The notes under the pieces: model-generated
Databases searched by the model: none
What the model was told of the DNA's origin: nothing
Seen by the model: only the letters and a program-made list of their open reading frames with translations
Shown here: piece after piece, positions 32,060-40,720 of the stretch
How positions within the stretch are numbered: position 1 is the first letter of the stretch
Layout: each line of letters begins with the position of its first letter
Position numbers and translations under genes: made by a program
Assembly: GCA_045114775.1 (NCBI GenBank)
Contig: JBGULC010000024.1
Span: forward strand, 1 to 59,622
Direction of reading: 5' to 3'
DNA length: 59,622 nucleotides
Source: UBA3792 sp045114775
GTDB taxonomy: Bacteria > Bacillota > Clostridia > Christensenellales > CAG-138

Positions 32060-32653
32060 TCACAGGACCCTTCGCCCTTCAAGCGCTTTTGCCAGCGTGA
32101 CCTCGTCGGTGTATTCCAGGTTTCCGCCGATCGGGATCCCGTGCGCGATGCGCGACGTCGTAATGCCCATCGGCTTCAGAAGCTTCGCGATGTACGAAGC
32201 GGTCGCCTCGCCCTCCACGTCCGGATTCGTGGCGAGAATGACCTCCTTGACCGTGCCGCTCTTGCAGCGTTCCAGAAGCGCGTTGATGCGCAGCGCGCCC
32301 GGGCCGATGCCGTTCATCGGCGAGAGCGAGCCGTTCAGCACATGATAGCGACCGTGGAACTCGCGCGTTTTTTCCATGGAAAGCACGTCGCGCGCGTCGC
32401 TTACGACGCACACGACCTCGTCCGTGCGCTTCGGATCGGCGCACAGCTCGCAAGTCTCAAGATCGGTGAACGCGCCGCAGATCGGGCACGGATGCACCTT
32501 GTCCCTTGCCGAAGCGATCGCATCCGCAAGCTCGAGCGCCTGCTCCTTCTGTACGCTCAGAAGATGGTAAGCGAGCCGCTGCGCCGTCTTGCGTCCGATG
32601 CCCGGAAGCCTGGAAAGCTGCGTCGTCAGTTTTTCGATGGATTCGATCGCCAT
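32060..32653 (-). CDS. recR: Recombination protein RecR
   Basis: The product has 197 residues of family length. A helix-hairpin-helix (LSRLPGIGRKTAQRLAYHLL), a zinc finger CPICG-x8-CELC, and a Toprim domain (VVSDARDV, ATNPDVEGEATASY) are in the expected order. RecR loads RecA with RecF/RecO during gap repair. The order dnaX-ybaB-recR is classic in bacteria. The gap to ybaB is one base. Confidence 0.97.
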   Translation of the reverse strand: MAIESIEKLTTQLSRLPGIGRKTAQRLAYHLLSVQKEQALELADAIASARDKVHPCPICGAFTDLETCELCADPKRTDEVVCVVSDARDVLSMEKTREFHGRYHVLNGSLSPMNGIGPGALRINALLERCKSGTVKEVILATNPDVEGEATASYIAKLLKPMGITTSRIAHGIPIGGNLEYTDEVTLAKALEGRRVL

Positions 32654-32654
32654 G

Positions 32655-32990
32655 TCAGAAACCGAGGCCCATGCCTCCGGTGATCTTTGCCATTTCGCGA
32701 TCGACCGTGTCGCTCGCTTCCTTGATCGCGGCGTTTACGCCTGCGGTGATCAGATCCTCAAGCATCTCCACGTCGTCGGGATCGACGCATGCGGGGTCGA
32801 TCTTGATCGACTGCACCGTCTTGCTGCCGAGCACCGTCACCGTGACCATGCCGCCGCCCGCCGTCGCCGTGAACTCTCTCTGTTCAAGCTCCTGCTGCTT
32901 CTTCTGGATCTCCTGCTGCATCTTCTGGGCCTTCATCATCATCTGCTGCATGTTCATGCCGCCGCCCATCGGGAATCCGCCTCTTGCCAT
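32655..32990 (-). CDS. ybaB: YbaB/EbfC family nucleoid-associated protein
   Basis: The product has 111 residues. A Met- and Gln-rich helix (MQQMMMKAQKMQQEIQKKQQ) leads into the strand core (FTATAGGGMVTVTVLGSKTV) and a C-terminal helix with GGMGLGF, all typical. It is a dimeric DNA-binding protein with tweezer-like shape. It sits between dnaX (13 bases away) and recR. Confidence 0.95.
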   Translation of the reverse strand: MARGGFPMGGGMNMQQMMMKAQKMQQEIQKKQQELEQREFTATAGGGMVTVTVLGSKTVQSIKIDPACVDPDDVEMLEDLITAGVNAAIKEASDTVDREMAKITGGMGLGF

Positions 32991-33003
32991 TTTGTTACCT
33001 CCG

Positions 33004-34863
33004 TTATTTGATCGTAAGCGAGCTTCCGAAAAGCTCCTTCAGTTTTTCTTCGTTTGCGTCCCTGAGCTGTGCAAGCCGGAACGAAAGCTCCGTATTCGGC
33101 CGCACCGCCCCGATCGCATCCGTCGCGACCTTCAGGCTTCGCGGGTTCTTCATGCCGTTCAGGTAGCTCTCCTGCGTCGCCGGGAACTCGACCGAAAGCA
33201 GATCGCCGGAAAGCTTCGCGCCGCGCGTCTCCTTCACATAGAAATAGACCATCGGGTTCGTTTCCATGATCTTCTTCTTCGCCTGCTCCCAAAGCGCCTC
33301 CGCTTCGCCGCTTGACGCGGATGCAGCCGGAGTTTCGGGAGGCGTCTCCGGCTCCTCTTGGCCCCCTTGTGCAAGGTGGGCTGTCACCGAAGGTGACTGA
33401 AGAGATGTCCTCAACGGGACGCCGGGGTCGTTCCGCTTCGTTACAGCGGTGCCGTCGCGCGAATCGTCTGCTCCGCTTCGCTCCGGCGGAACTTCGCGCG
33501 TCGCCATCTCCCCTGCAGGGGTTGTCTCCGGTTCGTCGAACGGCGGCGCATAGTCCTCCGGCGGGGCTTCGAGCATCGGCGGCTCGTCCCACGGAGGAGC
33601 GGACGTCTCTCCCCCCGTCGCCGTCTTCGGCGCCTTCCCTTGGCTCCCCTTAGCAAGGGGCGCTGTCGCCGAAGGTGACCGGAGGGTTGTTCTTTCCGGG
33701 GCGCCGGGGACGTCACGACTTACGGGGTTCGTCTCCAAAAGCGCTACCCTTGCCTCCAGAGCGGCAAGACTTTGATCGTCTGCCGGACGGCAGACCCGGA
33801 TGAACGCCGTTTCGATCGGGATCCGCGGCGCCGGAAACAGCCGGAGCTTACTCTGCACCGAAAGGATCTGCTCCGTCGCGTAGAGGATCCGCGCTTCATC
33901 CGCCTCCTTCGCAGCCTTCAGATACCGCTGCATCTGATCGTCGGTGCAGTCCAAAAGATCGGCGCAGCTTCCGCAGGTTTTCGCAAGCAGCAGCGCGCGG
34001 AAATGCTTCGTAAGATCGCCCAGGAACACGCCGAGATCGCGTCCGGAGGATACGACCTCGTCCAGCGCGCGCACCGCCTCCGCGGCGTTACCGGTGAGAA
34101 GCGCCCTCGCGGCGTCTTCAAGCACCGCCGAGGATACGCTGCCGAGCGCGTCCAGAACGTCCTGCTCGGTCACGCTGCTGCCCGCGTAGGACAGGCACTG
34201 ATCGGCGAGCGAAAGCGCGTCGCGCATGCCGCCGTCCGCCGCCCGCGCGATGAGGCGCAGCCCGTTCGGTTCGATGGTCGCCCCCGCCTTTTCGAGAACG
34301 GCGGTGAGGTTCGCAACGATATGCGCGATCGTCAGACGGTGGAAATCGAAGCGCTGACAGCGAGAAATGATCGTTGCGGGGAGCTTCTGCGGCTCGGTCG
34401 TGGCGAGAATGAACAGCACGTGCTTCGGCGGTTCCTCAAGCGTTTTCAAAAGCGCGTTGAACGCCGCGTTCGAGAGCATGTGCACCTCGTCGATGATGAA
34501 CACGCGGTACTTCAATTCCAGCGGCGCGAACTGCGCCTGATCGATCAGCGTACGGACGTTGTCCACGCTGTTGTTCGAAGCGGCGTCGATCTCGATCACG
34601 TCCGCGCTCCCGTCCTTCACGAGACGGCACGCGGCACAGGTCCCGCACGGCTCGCCGTCGATCGGCGCAAGGCAGTTGACCGCGCGCGAAAGGATCTTCG
34701 CCGAGGTCGTTTTGCCCGTTCCGCGCGAGCCGCAGAACAGATACGCGTGGGAGAGCTTGCCCTCCCGCACCTGGTTTTTCAGAATGGTGGTGATATGATC
34801 CTGCCCGACGACCTCCCTGAAGGTCTCCGGCCGATATTCCCGATACAGCGCGCGTCGTGCCAA
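33004..34863 (-). CDS. dnaX: DNA polymerase III subunit gamma/tau
   Basis: I use the TTG at 34863 (AAAGGA nine bases upstream; protein begins LARRALYREYRP as in homologs), giving 619 residues. Walker A is GSRGTGKT (about 39-46), the zinc site CGTCAACRL, and DEVH Walker B plus SRC sensor follow. Domain III ends near residue 370. The linker to the C-terminal tau part carries two insertions of the dispersed intergenic repeat, translated in frame (residues about 384-408 and 458-502). The clamp-loader function should not be affected because the linker is flexible. It is first in the dnaX-ybaB-recR operon. Confidence 0.95.
   Translation of the reverse strand: MARRALYREYRPETFREVVGQDHITTILKNQVREGKLSHAYLFCGSRGTGKTTSAKILSRAVNCLAPIDGEPCGTCAACRLVKDGSADVIEIDAASNNSVDNVRTLIDQAQFAPLELKYRVFIIDEVHMLSNAAFNALLKTLEEPPKHVLFILATTEPQKLPATIISRCQRFDFHRLTIAHIVANLTAVLEKAGATIEPNGLRLIARAADGGMRDALSLADQCLSYAGSSVTEQDVLDALGSVSSAVLEDAARALLTGNAAEAVRALDEVVSSGRDLGVFLGDLTKHFRALLLAKTCGSCADLLDCTDDQMQRYLKAAKEADEARILYATEQILSVQSKLRLFPAPRIPIETAFIRVCRPADDQSLAALEARVALLETNPVSRDVPGAPERTTLRSPSATAPLAKGSQGKAPKTATGGETSAPPWDEPPMLEAPPEDYAPPFDEPETTPAGEMATREVPPERSGADDSRDGTAVTKRNDPGVPLRTSLQSPSVTAHLAQGGQEEPETPPETPAASASSGEAEALWEQAKKKIMETNPMVYFYVKETRGAKLSGDLLSVEFPATQESYLNGMKNPRSLKVATDAIGAVRPNTELSFRLAQLRDANEEKLKELFGSSLTIK
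33358..33490. repeat. Intergenic-type repeat inside dnaX, copy 1
   Basis: This stretch reads like the dispersed repeats at 47,350, 48,200-48,420 and 26,890: CCCCCTTGTGCAAGG, then CTGTCACCGAAGGTGAC, then a GTTACAGCGG tail. It is translated in frame on the minus strand as SRDGTAVTKRNDPGV and TSLQSPSVTAHLAQGG. Confidence 0.7.
33640..33712. repeat. Intergenic-type repeat inside dnaX, copy 2
   Basis: CTCCCCTTAGCAAGGGG and CTGTCGCCGAAGGTGAC repeat the design of copy 1. The translation TTLRSPSATAPLAKGSQGK is parallel to TSLQSPSVTAHLAQGGQEE from copy 1, so both came in the same orientation and frame. Confidence 0.7.
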
Positions 34864-34917
34864 AGCGTTCGTTCCTTTCCCAAGCGGCGGATCTCTCCGC
34901 ACACTCCTTCAGAATGC

Positions 34918-34946
34918 ATTATAGCACATTCTTTTCGGTTTCACAA
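34918..34946 (-). promoter_or_regulatory. Promoter of the dnaX operon
   Basis: Minus strand TTGTGA (34946-34941), 17 bases, TATAAT (34923-34918). The leader to the TTG start is about 45 bases. It is arranged back to back with the promoter at 35018. Confidence 0.8.
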
Positions 34947-35017
34947 TGCCTAAAAGTGTACGCATCGTGTCTTTCGCGTGAATATACGGAAATGAAAAAC
35001 TTGTTTTCCGGGACCGA

Positions 35018-35046
35018 TTGACCGCGCTGAGAAATCAGTGTAAAAT
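35018..35046 (+). promoter_or_regulatory. Promoter of the propeller protein-radA operon, leaderless layout
   Basis: TTGACC (35018-35023), 17 bases, TAAAAT (35041-35046). The expected start of transcription is near 35,053 and the ATG is at 35,054; no ribosome site is present. Confidence 0.75.
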
Positions 35047-35053
35047 AAACGGT

Positions 35054-36235
35054 ATGAAGCACGAAAAGCGGTACCGGTCCACCGGAAAGATCGGCAAGCG
35101 TCTGACAAGATTCCGCATCGTCCCCTGGCTTGAGCTTTTGCTCGCCCTGGGGTTTTTGGCCGCGCTCGGCTGGGCGGTGTGGACGTTCGTCGTGCCGAAG
35201 ATGATGGAGCTCTCCGACCGGTTCATTTCCTGCCGAAGGGAAGCGCCGCCGACGCCGGAGCCCACCGAGGCCCCGCCCACGCCGGTCCCGACGCCGGATC
35301 CGTACAAAAACCACGCGCTCTATTCCGAGGATCTTTTATCCGTGCAGAAGGAGATCGTCATCCCCGAATACCAGTACGCGACGGACGTGTCGGTCTGTAA
35401 CGGCACGATCTGCGCCGCGGTCGGCAACTACACGCAGGACGGCACGGCGGCGTTCGTGCGGCTGCTGCTCTATACCGTCCGGACGGACAAGCATACGCTC
35501 CTTTCCCTGCCGCTCGAATACAAAAGCATCCGTTTCCCGGCGGTCGGCACGCGCTGGATCGTTTACCTCGATTCCGCGGCAAACGGCGGCGGGCGCATAG
35601 CGGTATACGACAGATCGCAGAAAACGGCGCGCACGCTGAAGACCGTGCATACGGGACTTCCGAAGCCCGTGCTGTATGAGAACACGGCGTTCTGGATCGA
35701 GCGCACCGGCGAGAGCCGCGACAAGCTCTTCGCAGTCGATCTGCTGACCGGCGAGAGCGCGACGCTTGCGATCTACGACAACTCGCCGTACGCGCTGTCC
35801 CGTCCGTTCCTGTACAAAAATACGCTTCTGTACGTTTCGCCGGAGGGCGAGCTCACAACAATGAACGTCGACACCGGCAAAACGGAGACCGTGCCCGTCG
35901 ACGCGGCGTACGTCCACGATCCGCAGATGAACGCGGACGGGATCGCGTTCCTCGATTCCGATCATGCGAAGGACGGCAGGCTCCTTTGGTACGACGGCAA
36001 CGAGACGGTCGAGGTCATTTCCGGCGCGGTCGACTTCGCGCTCGGCAACGGCTTCATCGCCTACTCGCGGTACGAAAAGAACTACGTCTTCTACTATGCG
36101 GACCGCACGACGTTCTGCACGACGCGCAGCGACGAGACCGCGATGCTTCTGGGCGGCGGCGAAGACGTGATCGTGTGGATGGACGTGCATCTTCGCGACA
36201 AGGATATCATGGAATATATGACGGTCGGAGAATGA
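35054..36235 (+). CDS. Membrane-anchored beta-propeller-like (TolB/YncE-type) protein
   Basis: The product has 393 residues. A basic N-terminus is followed by one membrane helix (about 24-46, WLELLLALGFLAALGWAVWTF), a Thr/Pro linker (60-78), and an extracytoplasmic part made of repeated units of about 45 residues with strands ending in turns such as GTRWIVYLDS, NTLLYVSPEGE and NGFIAYSRYEKN. This is typical of WD40/TolB-like propellers. The ligand is unknown. The ATG is directly behind a promoter with no ribosome site, so the message is likely leaderless. radA follows after one base. Confidence 0.75.
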   Translation: MKHEKRYRSTGKIGKRLTRFRIVPWLELLLALGFLAALGWAVWTFVVPKMMELSDRFISCRREAPPTPEPTEAPPTPVPTPDPYKNHALYSEDLLSVQKEIVIPEYQYATDVSVCNGTICAAVGNYTQDGTAAFVRLLLYTVRTDKHTLLSLPLEYKSIRFPAVGTRWIVYLDSAANGGGRIAVYDRSQKTARTLKTVHTGLPKPVLYENTAFWIERTGESRDKLFAVDLLTGESATLAIYDNSPYALSRPFLYKNTLLYVSPEGELTTMNVDTGKTETVPVDAAYVHDPQMNADGIAFLDSDHAKDGRLLWYDGNETVEVISGAVDFALGNGFIAYSRYEKNYVFYYADRTTFCTTRSDETAMLLGGGEDVIVWMDVHLRDKDIMEYMTVGE

Positions 36236-36236
36236 T

Positions 36237-37568
36237 ATGAAAGAAAAAACCCTGTACGTCTGCGGCGAATGCGGCTATGAAACGCCGCGCTGGATGGGAA
36301 AATGCCCGCAATGCGGGAGCTGGAACACGCTTGTCGAAGAGGAGCGCGTGCTTGCGCGTCCTGCTGCAGCCTCCGGCACAAAGGCCGTCCCGCTCGAAAA
36401 CGTCCGCGCGGAGGCGCAGACGCGCATCTCCACGGGCATCGGCGAGCTCGACCGCGTGCTCGGCGGCGGGCTCGTCAAGGGCATGGTCGTGCTTCTGGGC
36501 GGCGATCCCGGCATCGGCAAATCGACGCTTCTTCTGGAAGCCGCGGACAATCTCTCCGCCTCCGGTCCGGTGCTTTACGTGTCCGGCGAGGAGAGCAATT
36601 CGCAGATCAAGCTTCGCGCCGACCGGCTCGGGATCCGCGGCAGGAATCTCTTTTTATACACAGAGACCTCCGCGGAGGAGGCGATCGAGCGCGCAAAGGA
36701 AACAAAAGCGCAGATGCTGATCGTCGACTCGATCCAGACGATGGAATCCGAAGCCGCCGAAAGCGCGGCGGGCAGCGTTTCGCAGGTGCGCGCGGCGACG
36801 GCGCTCTTTACGCGGTTTGCGAAGGAGACCGGCACGATCGTGTGGATCGTCGGGCACGTCACCAAGGACGGCGCGATCGCGGGACCGCGCATTCTGGAGC
36901 ATATCGTCGACACCGTTCTGTATTTCGAGGGCGACCGGCGCGAGGGGCTGCGGCTTTTGCGCGCGGTCAAAAACCGCTTCGGCTCGACCGACGAGCTCGG
37001 CGTGTTCGAGATGTGTGAGACCGGCATGCGCGAGGTCGGCGACCCCGGTTCCCTGTTCGTTTCCGGTCGGAACGTCGCGGGGACGGCGGTGACCTGCGTG
37101 CTCGAGGGCTCGCGCCCCCTGCTTTGCGAGGTCCAGTCCCTTCTCTGCCCATCCGCGTTCCAAAGCCCCCGGCGCACCGCCGTCGGGCTCGACGTGAACC
37201 GGCTCAATGTGATCCTCGCCGTGCTCGAGCGCAAGGCGCGGCTTAAAGTGTCCGACAAGGACGTTTACTGCGACGTCGCAGGGAGCCTCCGCATCGTGGA
37301 CCGCGGCGCGGATCTGGCGACCGCGATGTGCGTCACGTCGTCGATCCTCGAAAAGCCGCTGCCCGAAAAGACCGTTCTGATCGGCGAGGTAGGGCTGACC
37401 GGCGAGGTCCGTCCCGCGTCCCAGCTCGACGTGCGCGTTAAAGAAGCGGTCCGCCTCGGCTACACGACCGTCCTCGTCCCCGCCCGCGGCAAGCTCGCCG
37501 ATCCCGGCTGCCGCCTCGTTCGCGTCTCCGACGTCTCCGAAGCCATCCGCGCGCTGTTTATGGAGTGA
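36237..37568 (+). CDS. radA: DNA repair protein RadA
   Basis: The product has 443 residues. The N-terminal zinc ribbon is CGECGYETPRWMGKCPQCG (9-27), the RecA-like ATPase has Walker A GDPGIGKST, the RadA-specific KNRFGS motif is present near residue 240, and the C-terminal Lon-protease-like domain follows (LNVILAVLERKARL). It promotes branch migration of recombination intermediates. It is translated after the propeller protein, 1 base downstream. Confidence 0.97.
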   Translation: MKEKTLYVCGECGYETPRWMGKCPQCGSWNTLVEEERVLARPAAASGTKAVPLENVRAEAQTRISTGIGELDRVLGGGLVKGMVVLLGGDPGIGKSTLLLEAADNLSASGPVLYVSGEESNSQIKLRADRLGIRGRNLFLYTETSAEEAIERAKETKAQMLIVDSIQTMESEAAESAAGSVSQVRAATALFTRFAKETGTIVWIVGHVTKDGAIAGPRILEHIVDTVLYFEGDRREGLRLLRAVKNRFGSTDELGVFEMCETGMREVGDPGSLFVSGRNVAGTAVTCVLEGSRPLLCEVQSLLCPSAFQSPRRTAVGLDVNRLNVILAVLERKARLKVSDKDVYCDVAGSLRIVDRGADLATAMCVTSSILEKPLPEKTVLIGEVGLTGEVRPASQLDVRVKEAVRLGYTTVLVPARGKLADPGCRLVRVSDVSEAIRALFME

Positions 37569-37605
37569 CCCTCACGCGCTGCAAGTTCAGTATAGACGAA
37601 CAATG

Positions 37606-37627
37606 TAGGGACGGGCACTGCCCGTCC
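37606..37627. repeat. Intergenic palindromic repeat
   Basis: TAGGGACGGGCA is followed by its near complement to make the TAGGGACG..CGTCC palindrome also found at 47323, 47701 and 50733. Confidence 0.7.
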
Positions 37628-37685
37628 GCTTCCTTTCATAGGCAAATCGCGCTTCCCGCGCGTACCGTCCTCCGGCGAATACGAC

Positions 37686-37714
37686 AAAGGACCTCCCTGT
37701 TCGGAAGGTCCTTT
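37686..37714. terminator. Bidirectional terminator between radA and folD
   Basis: Nine-bp arms AAAGGACCT/AGGTCCTTT with an 11-base loop and T/A flanks, 13 bases from the folD stop. Confidence 0.85.
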
Positions 37715-37727
37715 TGCTGTTTTGGAA

Positions 37728-38573
37728 TCATCTGCCTGCGGCTTTCAAGACGTGGTCGAGCAGCACACAGGTCGTGACGCCGCCGACGCCGCCGGGGACC
37801 GGGGTGATCGCCTTGACAACGGGCGCGACGCGGTCGAAATCGACGTCGCCGCATAGCTTTCCCGTCTCCTCGTCGAAGTGGATGCCCACGTCGACGACGA
37901 TCTGATCGGGGTTCGTAAACTCCGGCGTGACGCTTCTCATCACGCCCGCAGCGCACACGAGAATGTCCGCCTCCCGCGCGATCGCGGGCACGTCGACCGT
38001 GCGCGTGTGGCAGGTCGTGACCGTGGCGTTTGCGTGCATCAGAAGCATCGACACCGGGCGCCCGATGACGAGCGACCGTCCGATGACGACTGCGCGCTTG
38101 CCCTTCGGATCGATTCCGTAAAAGCGCAGGATCTCAAGCACCGCCTGCGCGGTACACGGCGCAAAGCCGAGGTCCGTGTTCGCGTACACGCCCGCAAGCG
38201 AGCCGTCCGTCCAGCCGTCGACGTCCTTTTGGGGATCAAACAGCTTGCGGATGCGCTCGGAATCGAGCGTTTTCGGAAGCGGCCGGAACAGCAGGATGCC
38301 GTGGACCGCGGAATCGGAATTGACCGCCTCGAACGCCGTCTCGAAATCCGCCTGCGAAACGTCCTCCTTCAGAACGATCTGCCGTAAGCTCACGCCCGCC
38401 TCATTGCAGCGCTTGATCACGCCCTTCTCATAGGAAAGATCGTCGGCGCGTTCGCCCACGCGCACCACGCACAGGGTCGGATCGACGCCCTTTCCCCTGA
38501 GCGCCTCCGCCGTCTCACGCATCCGCGCGAGCATGGCCTCCGCGACCGGCTTGCCCTTGAGGATCTCCGCCAT
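37728..38573 (-). CDS. folD: Bifunctional methylenetetrahydrofolate dehydrogenase/cyclohydrolase
   Basis: The product has 281 residues of family length. The catalytic lysine lies in the LSYEKGVIKRC stretch (Lys about 55), followed by LFRPLPKTLD, PCTAQAVLEIL, the NADP loop VIGRSLVIGRPVSMLLM and DVGIHFDEETGKLCGDV, then TPVPGGVGGVTT. It interconverts 5,10-methylene- and 10-formyl-tetrahydrofolate. The start is 3 bases after the glyA stop, so the two folate one-carbon enzymes form one operon. Confidence 0.97.
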   Translation of the reverse strand: MAEILKGKPVAEAMLARMRETAEALRGKGVDPTLCVVRVGERADDLSYEKGVIKRCNEAGVSLRQIVLKEDVSQADFETAFEAVNSDSAVHGILLFRPLPKTLDSERIRKLFDPQKDVDGWTDGSLAGVYANTDLGFAPCTAQAVLEILRFYGIDPKGKRAVVIGRSLVIGRPVSMLLMHANATVTTCHTRTVDVPAIAREADILVCAAGVMRSVTPEFTNPDQIVVDVGIHFDEETGKLCGDVDFDRVAPVVKAITPVPGGVGGVTTCVLLDHVLKAAGR

Positions 38574-38576
38574 GGC

Positions 38577-39827
38577 TCAGTCCTGATAGATCGGGTACTT
38601 GTCGCAGAGCTTCTTGACTTCGCCGTCGATGTACTCCTTCGAATTCTCGAAGTCGTTGATCGCGAGCGCGATGCAGTGCGCGATCGTCTTCATGTCCTCT
38701 TCCTTGAGGCCGCGGGTCGTGACGGCCGGGGTGCCGATGCGGACGCCGGAGGTCACGAACGGGCTTCTGGGCTCGCCGGGGACCGTGTTCTTGTTGACCG
38801 TGATGTGGACCTCGTCCAGACGGTTCTGCAGCGCCTTGCCGGATACGTCGAGACCGATGAGGTCGAGCAGCATGAGGTGGTTGTCCGTACCGCCGGAAAC
38901 GATCTTGAGGCCTTCCGCCTTCAGCGCTTCGGCAAGCGCCTTCGCGTTCAGAACGACCTGGTGCTGATACGCCTTGAACTCGGGCTTCAGCGCCTCTGCG
39001 AGCGCGACCGCTTTACCCGCGATGACGTGCATCAGAGGACCGCCCTGGATGCCCGGGAAGATCGCCTTGTTGAAGTTGAACTTATCCGCCGCTTCCTGGT
39101 TCGCGAGGATCAGACCGCCGCGCGGACCGCGCAGCGTCTTGTGCGTGGTGGTGGTGACGACGTCCGCATACGGGAAAGGAGACGGATGCTCGCCCGCCGC
39201 CACGAGGCCCGCAATGTGCGCCATGTCGACCATCAGGACCGCGCCGACCTCGTCGCAGATCTCACGGAACTTCGGGAAGTCGATCGTGCGGCAGTACGCG
39301 CTTGCGCCCGCGACGATCAGCTTCGGACGGAACTCGAGCGCCTTTTTACGAACGTCCTCGTAGTCGATGACGCCGTGCTCGTCCACGCCGTAGGAAACGC
39401 AGTGATAATACTTGCCGGACATATTGACCGGGCTGCCGTGGGTGAGGTGACCGCCGTTAGAAAGGTCCATGCCCATGAACGTGTCGCCCGGGTTCAGCAC
39501 CGCGAAGAACACCGCCATGTTCGCCTGTGCGCCGGAATGCGGCTGCACGTTTGCGTAATCGCAGCCGAACAGCTTCTTGGCGCGCTCGATCGCGAGATTC
39601 TCCACGACGTCCACGAACTGGCAGCCGCCGTAGTAACGCTTGCCGGGATAGCCCTCGGCGTATTTGTTCGTCAGAACGCTGCCCATCGCCATGAGCACTG
39701 CTTCGGATACGATGTTCTCCGATGCGATCAGCTCCAGGTTGCCGCGCTGACGGTTCAGCTCGTCCTGCATTGCCGCGCCGATTTCCGGATCGTACTGTAA
39801 GAGTTGCTTCAATGCCTCGTTTACCAT
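38577..39827 (-). CDS. glyA: Serine hydroxymethyltransferase
   Basis: The product has 416 residues. The PLP lysine is in TTTTHKTLRGPRGG, with substrate and folate motifs YPGKRYYGGCQFVDVVE, GMDLSNGGHLTHG and HIAGLVAAGEHPSPFPYADVV. It makes glycine and 5,10-methylene-THF from serine, directly feeding FolD. The start at 39827 has CAGGAGGAACA upstream. A leader of about 70 bases carries a short hairpin. Confidence 0.98.
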   Translation of the reverse strand: MVNEALKQLLQYDPEIGAAMQDELNRQRGNLELIASENIVSEAVLMAMGSVLTNKYAEGYPGKRYYGGCQFVDVVENLAIERAKKLFGCDYANVQPHSGAQANMAVFFAVLNPGDTFMGMDLSNGGHLTHGSPVNMSGKYYHCVSYGVDEHGVIDYEDVRKKALEFRPKLIVAGASAYCRTIDFPKFREICDEVGAVLMVDMAHIAGLVAAGEHPSPFPYADVVTTTTHKTLRGPRGGLILANQEAADKFNFNKAIFPGIQGGPLMHVIAGKAVALAEALKPEFKAYQHQVVLNAKALAEALKAEGLKIVSGGTDNHLMLLDLIGLDVSGKALQNRLDEVHITVNKNTVPGEPRSPFVTSGVRIGTPAVTTRGLKEEDMKTIAHCIALAINDFENSKEYIDGEVKKLCDKYPIYQD

Positions 39828-39868
39828 GTGTGTTCCTCCTGTGAAATGATAGTATTTATGCGCTTTAC

Positions 39869-39885
39869 AGGCGCAAAACGCGCCT
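39869..39885 (-). promoter_or_regulatory. Hairpin in the glyA leader
   Basis: AGGCGC pairs with GCGCCT around a 5-base loop, about 25 bases into the predicted transcript. There is no U-tract directly after it, so its role is unclear. It does not resemble the glycine or THF riboswitch. Confidence 0.45.
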
Positions 39886-39899
39886 TTTCCACTATGTTA

Positions 39900-39928
39900 A
39901 ATGTAACGCGAACGCGCCGCCGTGTCAA
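39900..39928 (-). promoter_or_regulatory. Promoter of glyA-folD
   Basis: Minus strand TTGACA (39928-39923), 17 bases, TACATT (39905-39900). Confidence 0.75.
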
Positions 39929-39945
39929 CACCTTCGCGGAGTATA

Positions 39946-40464
39946 TTATCTCGCGATCCGATTGTACAGCGCAAGCGCTTTTTTCAGCACGTCGGCGTGG
40001 TCGAACGCAAGGCGTACGCCCTCCGGAAGGATCAGCGCTTCCCCGTTCCGTTCCACCGAAATCCACTTTGCCTCCGCCGCGTCGTCCGCTGCCTCGAACG
40101 CGATCTTTTCGCGGTCGACCGGTACGAGAAACGCGTCCGAAACGACCCAGCCGCGCGGATCGCGTCCGGGCTTAGAAAACAGCCCGATCTCATGGATGTC
40201 GTTTTCCGTAAAGCCAACGACGCTCGTTTCCTCCGTAAGCTCCCGGAGCGCGCCTTCCGCCGCGCTTTCGCCCGGCTCCACAAACCCGCCCGGCAGCGCC
40301 CAGCAGCCAAGGTACGGATGCCCCTTGCGTCGGATCATCAGCACATCCTTCCCCTCCGACAGCAGCACGATATCCGCCGTCAGATACGGCGCCGGATAGT
40401 GTTTATCCTTGTACTCCGCCAAAAATTCCCGTTCCGTCAGTCCGTTTGCGTCGCGCAGCTCCAT
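39946..40464 (-). CDS. Nudix hydrolase
   Basis: I start at ATG 40464 with CGGAGGT six bases upstream, giving 172 residues. The Nudix box is GGFVEPGESAAEGALRELTEET (G-x5-E-x7-REL-x2-E). The N-terminus REFLAEYKDKHYPAPYLTADIV and the following NDIHEIGLFSKPGRDPRGWV resemble ADP-ribose/NADH-type pyrophosphatases. The likely role is clearing nucleotide diphosphate derivatives. A TATAAT lies just upstream, so it probably has its own transcript. Confidence 0.9.
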   Translation of the reverse strand: MELRDANGLTEREFLAEYKDKHYPAPYLTADIVLLSEGKDVLMIRRKGHPYLGCWALPGGFVEPGESAAEGALRELTEETSVVGFTENDIHEIGLFSKPGRDPRGWVVSDAFLVPVDREKIAFEAADDAAEAKWISVERNGEALILPEGVRLAFDHADVLKKALALYNRIAR

Positions 40465-40620
40465 AACCATACCTCCGTTTTGTCTTTCCGCTTCATTATA
40501 ATACCGATCCCGGTCCCCGTCCACCGGTTTTTTCGGCGGGATCGCCTTTGCGATCGCTCCTGAAGGCTTCCGTGTCGGCAGACCGTCGAAAAAGCGATCC
40601 CCCTGCGCCTCCGATACGAT

Positions 40621-40664
40621 AAAAACCGGCTGCTCAAAGCCCGATCCGGAGCTTTTGAGCAGCC
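40621..40664 (-). terminator. Terminator of the HtrA gene
   Basis: Eleven-bp arms GGCTGCTCAAA (40628-40638) and complement (40654-40664), followed on the minus strand by GGTTTTT. Confidence 0.85.
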
Positions 40665-40720
40665 TTGAAATGTACGCTTTGAAGAACGATTCGCGCCTTT
40701 TTGACGCGGACCGACGTCTG

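Noticed and set aside
34864..34920. Signal recognition particle RNA before dnaX
   Set aside because: Many Bacillota have it there, but the space between promoter and start is about 50 bases and lacks the conserved GGAAG-type apical motif in a long stem.
38676..39800. Plus-strand open frame opposite glyA
   Set aside because: glyA on the minus strand is unmistakable, and the other frame is a composition shadow.
39828..39905. Glycine or THF riboswitch in the glyA leader
   Set aside because: The leader is only about 70 bases and shows one small hairpin; the conserved cores of those riboswitches are absent.
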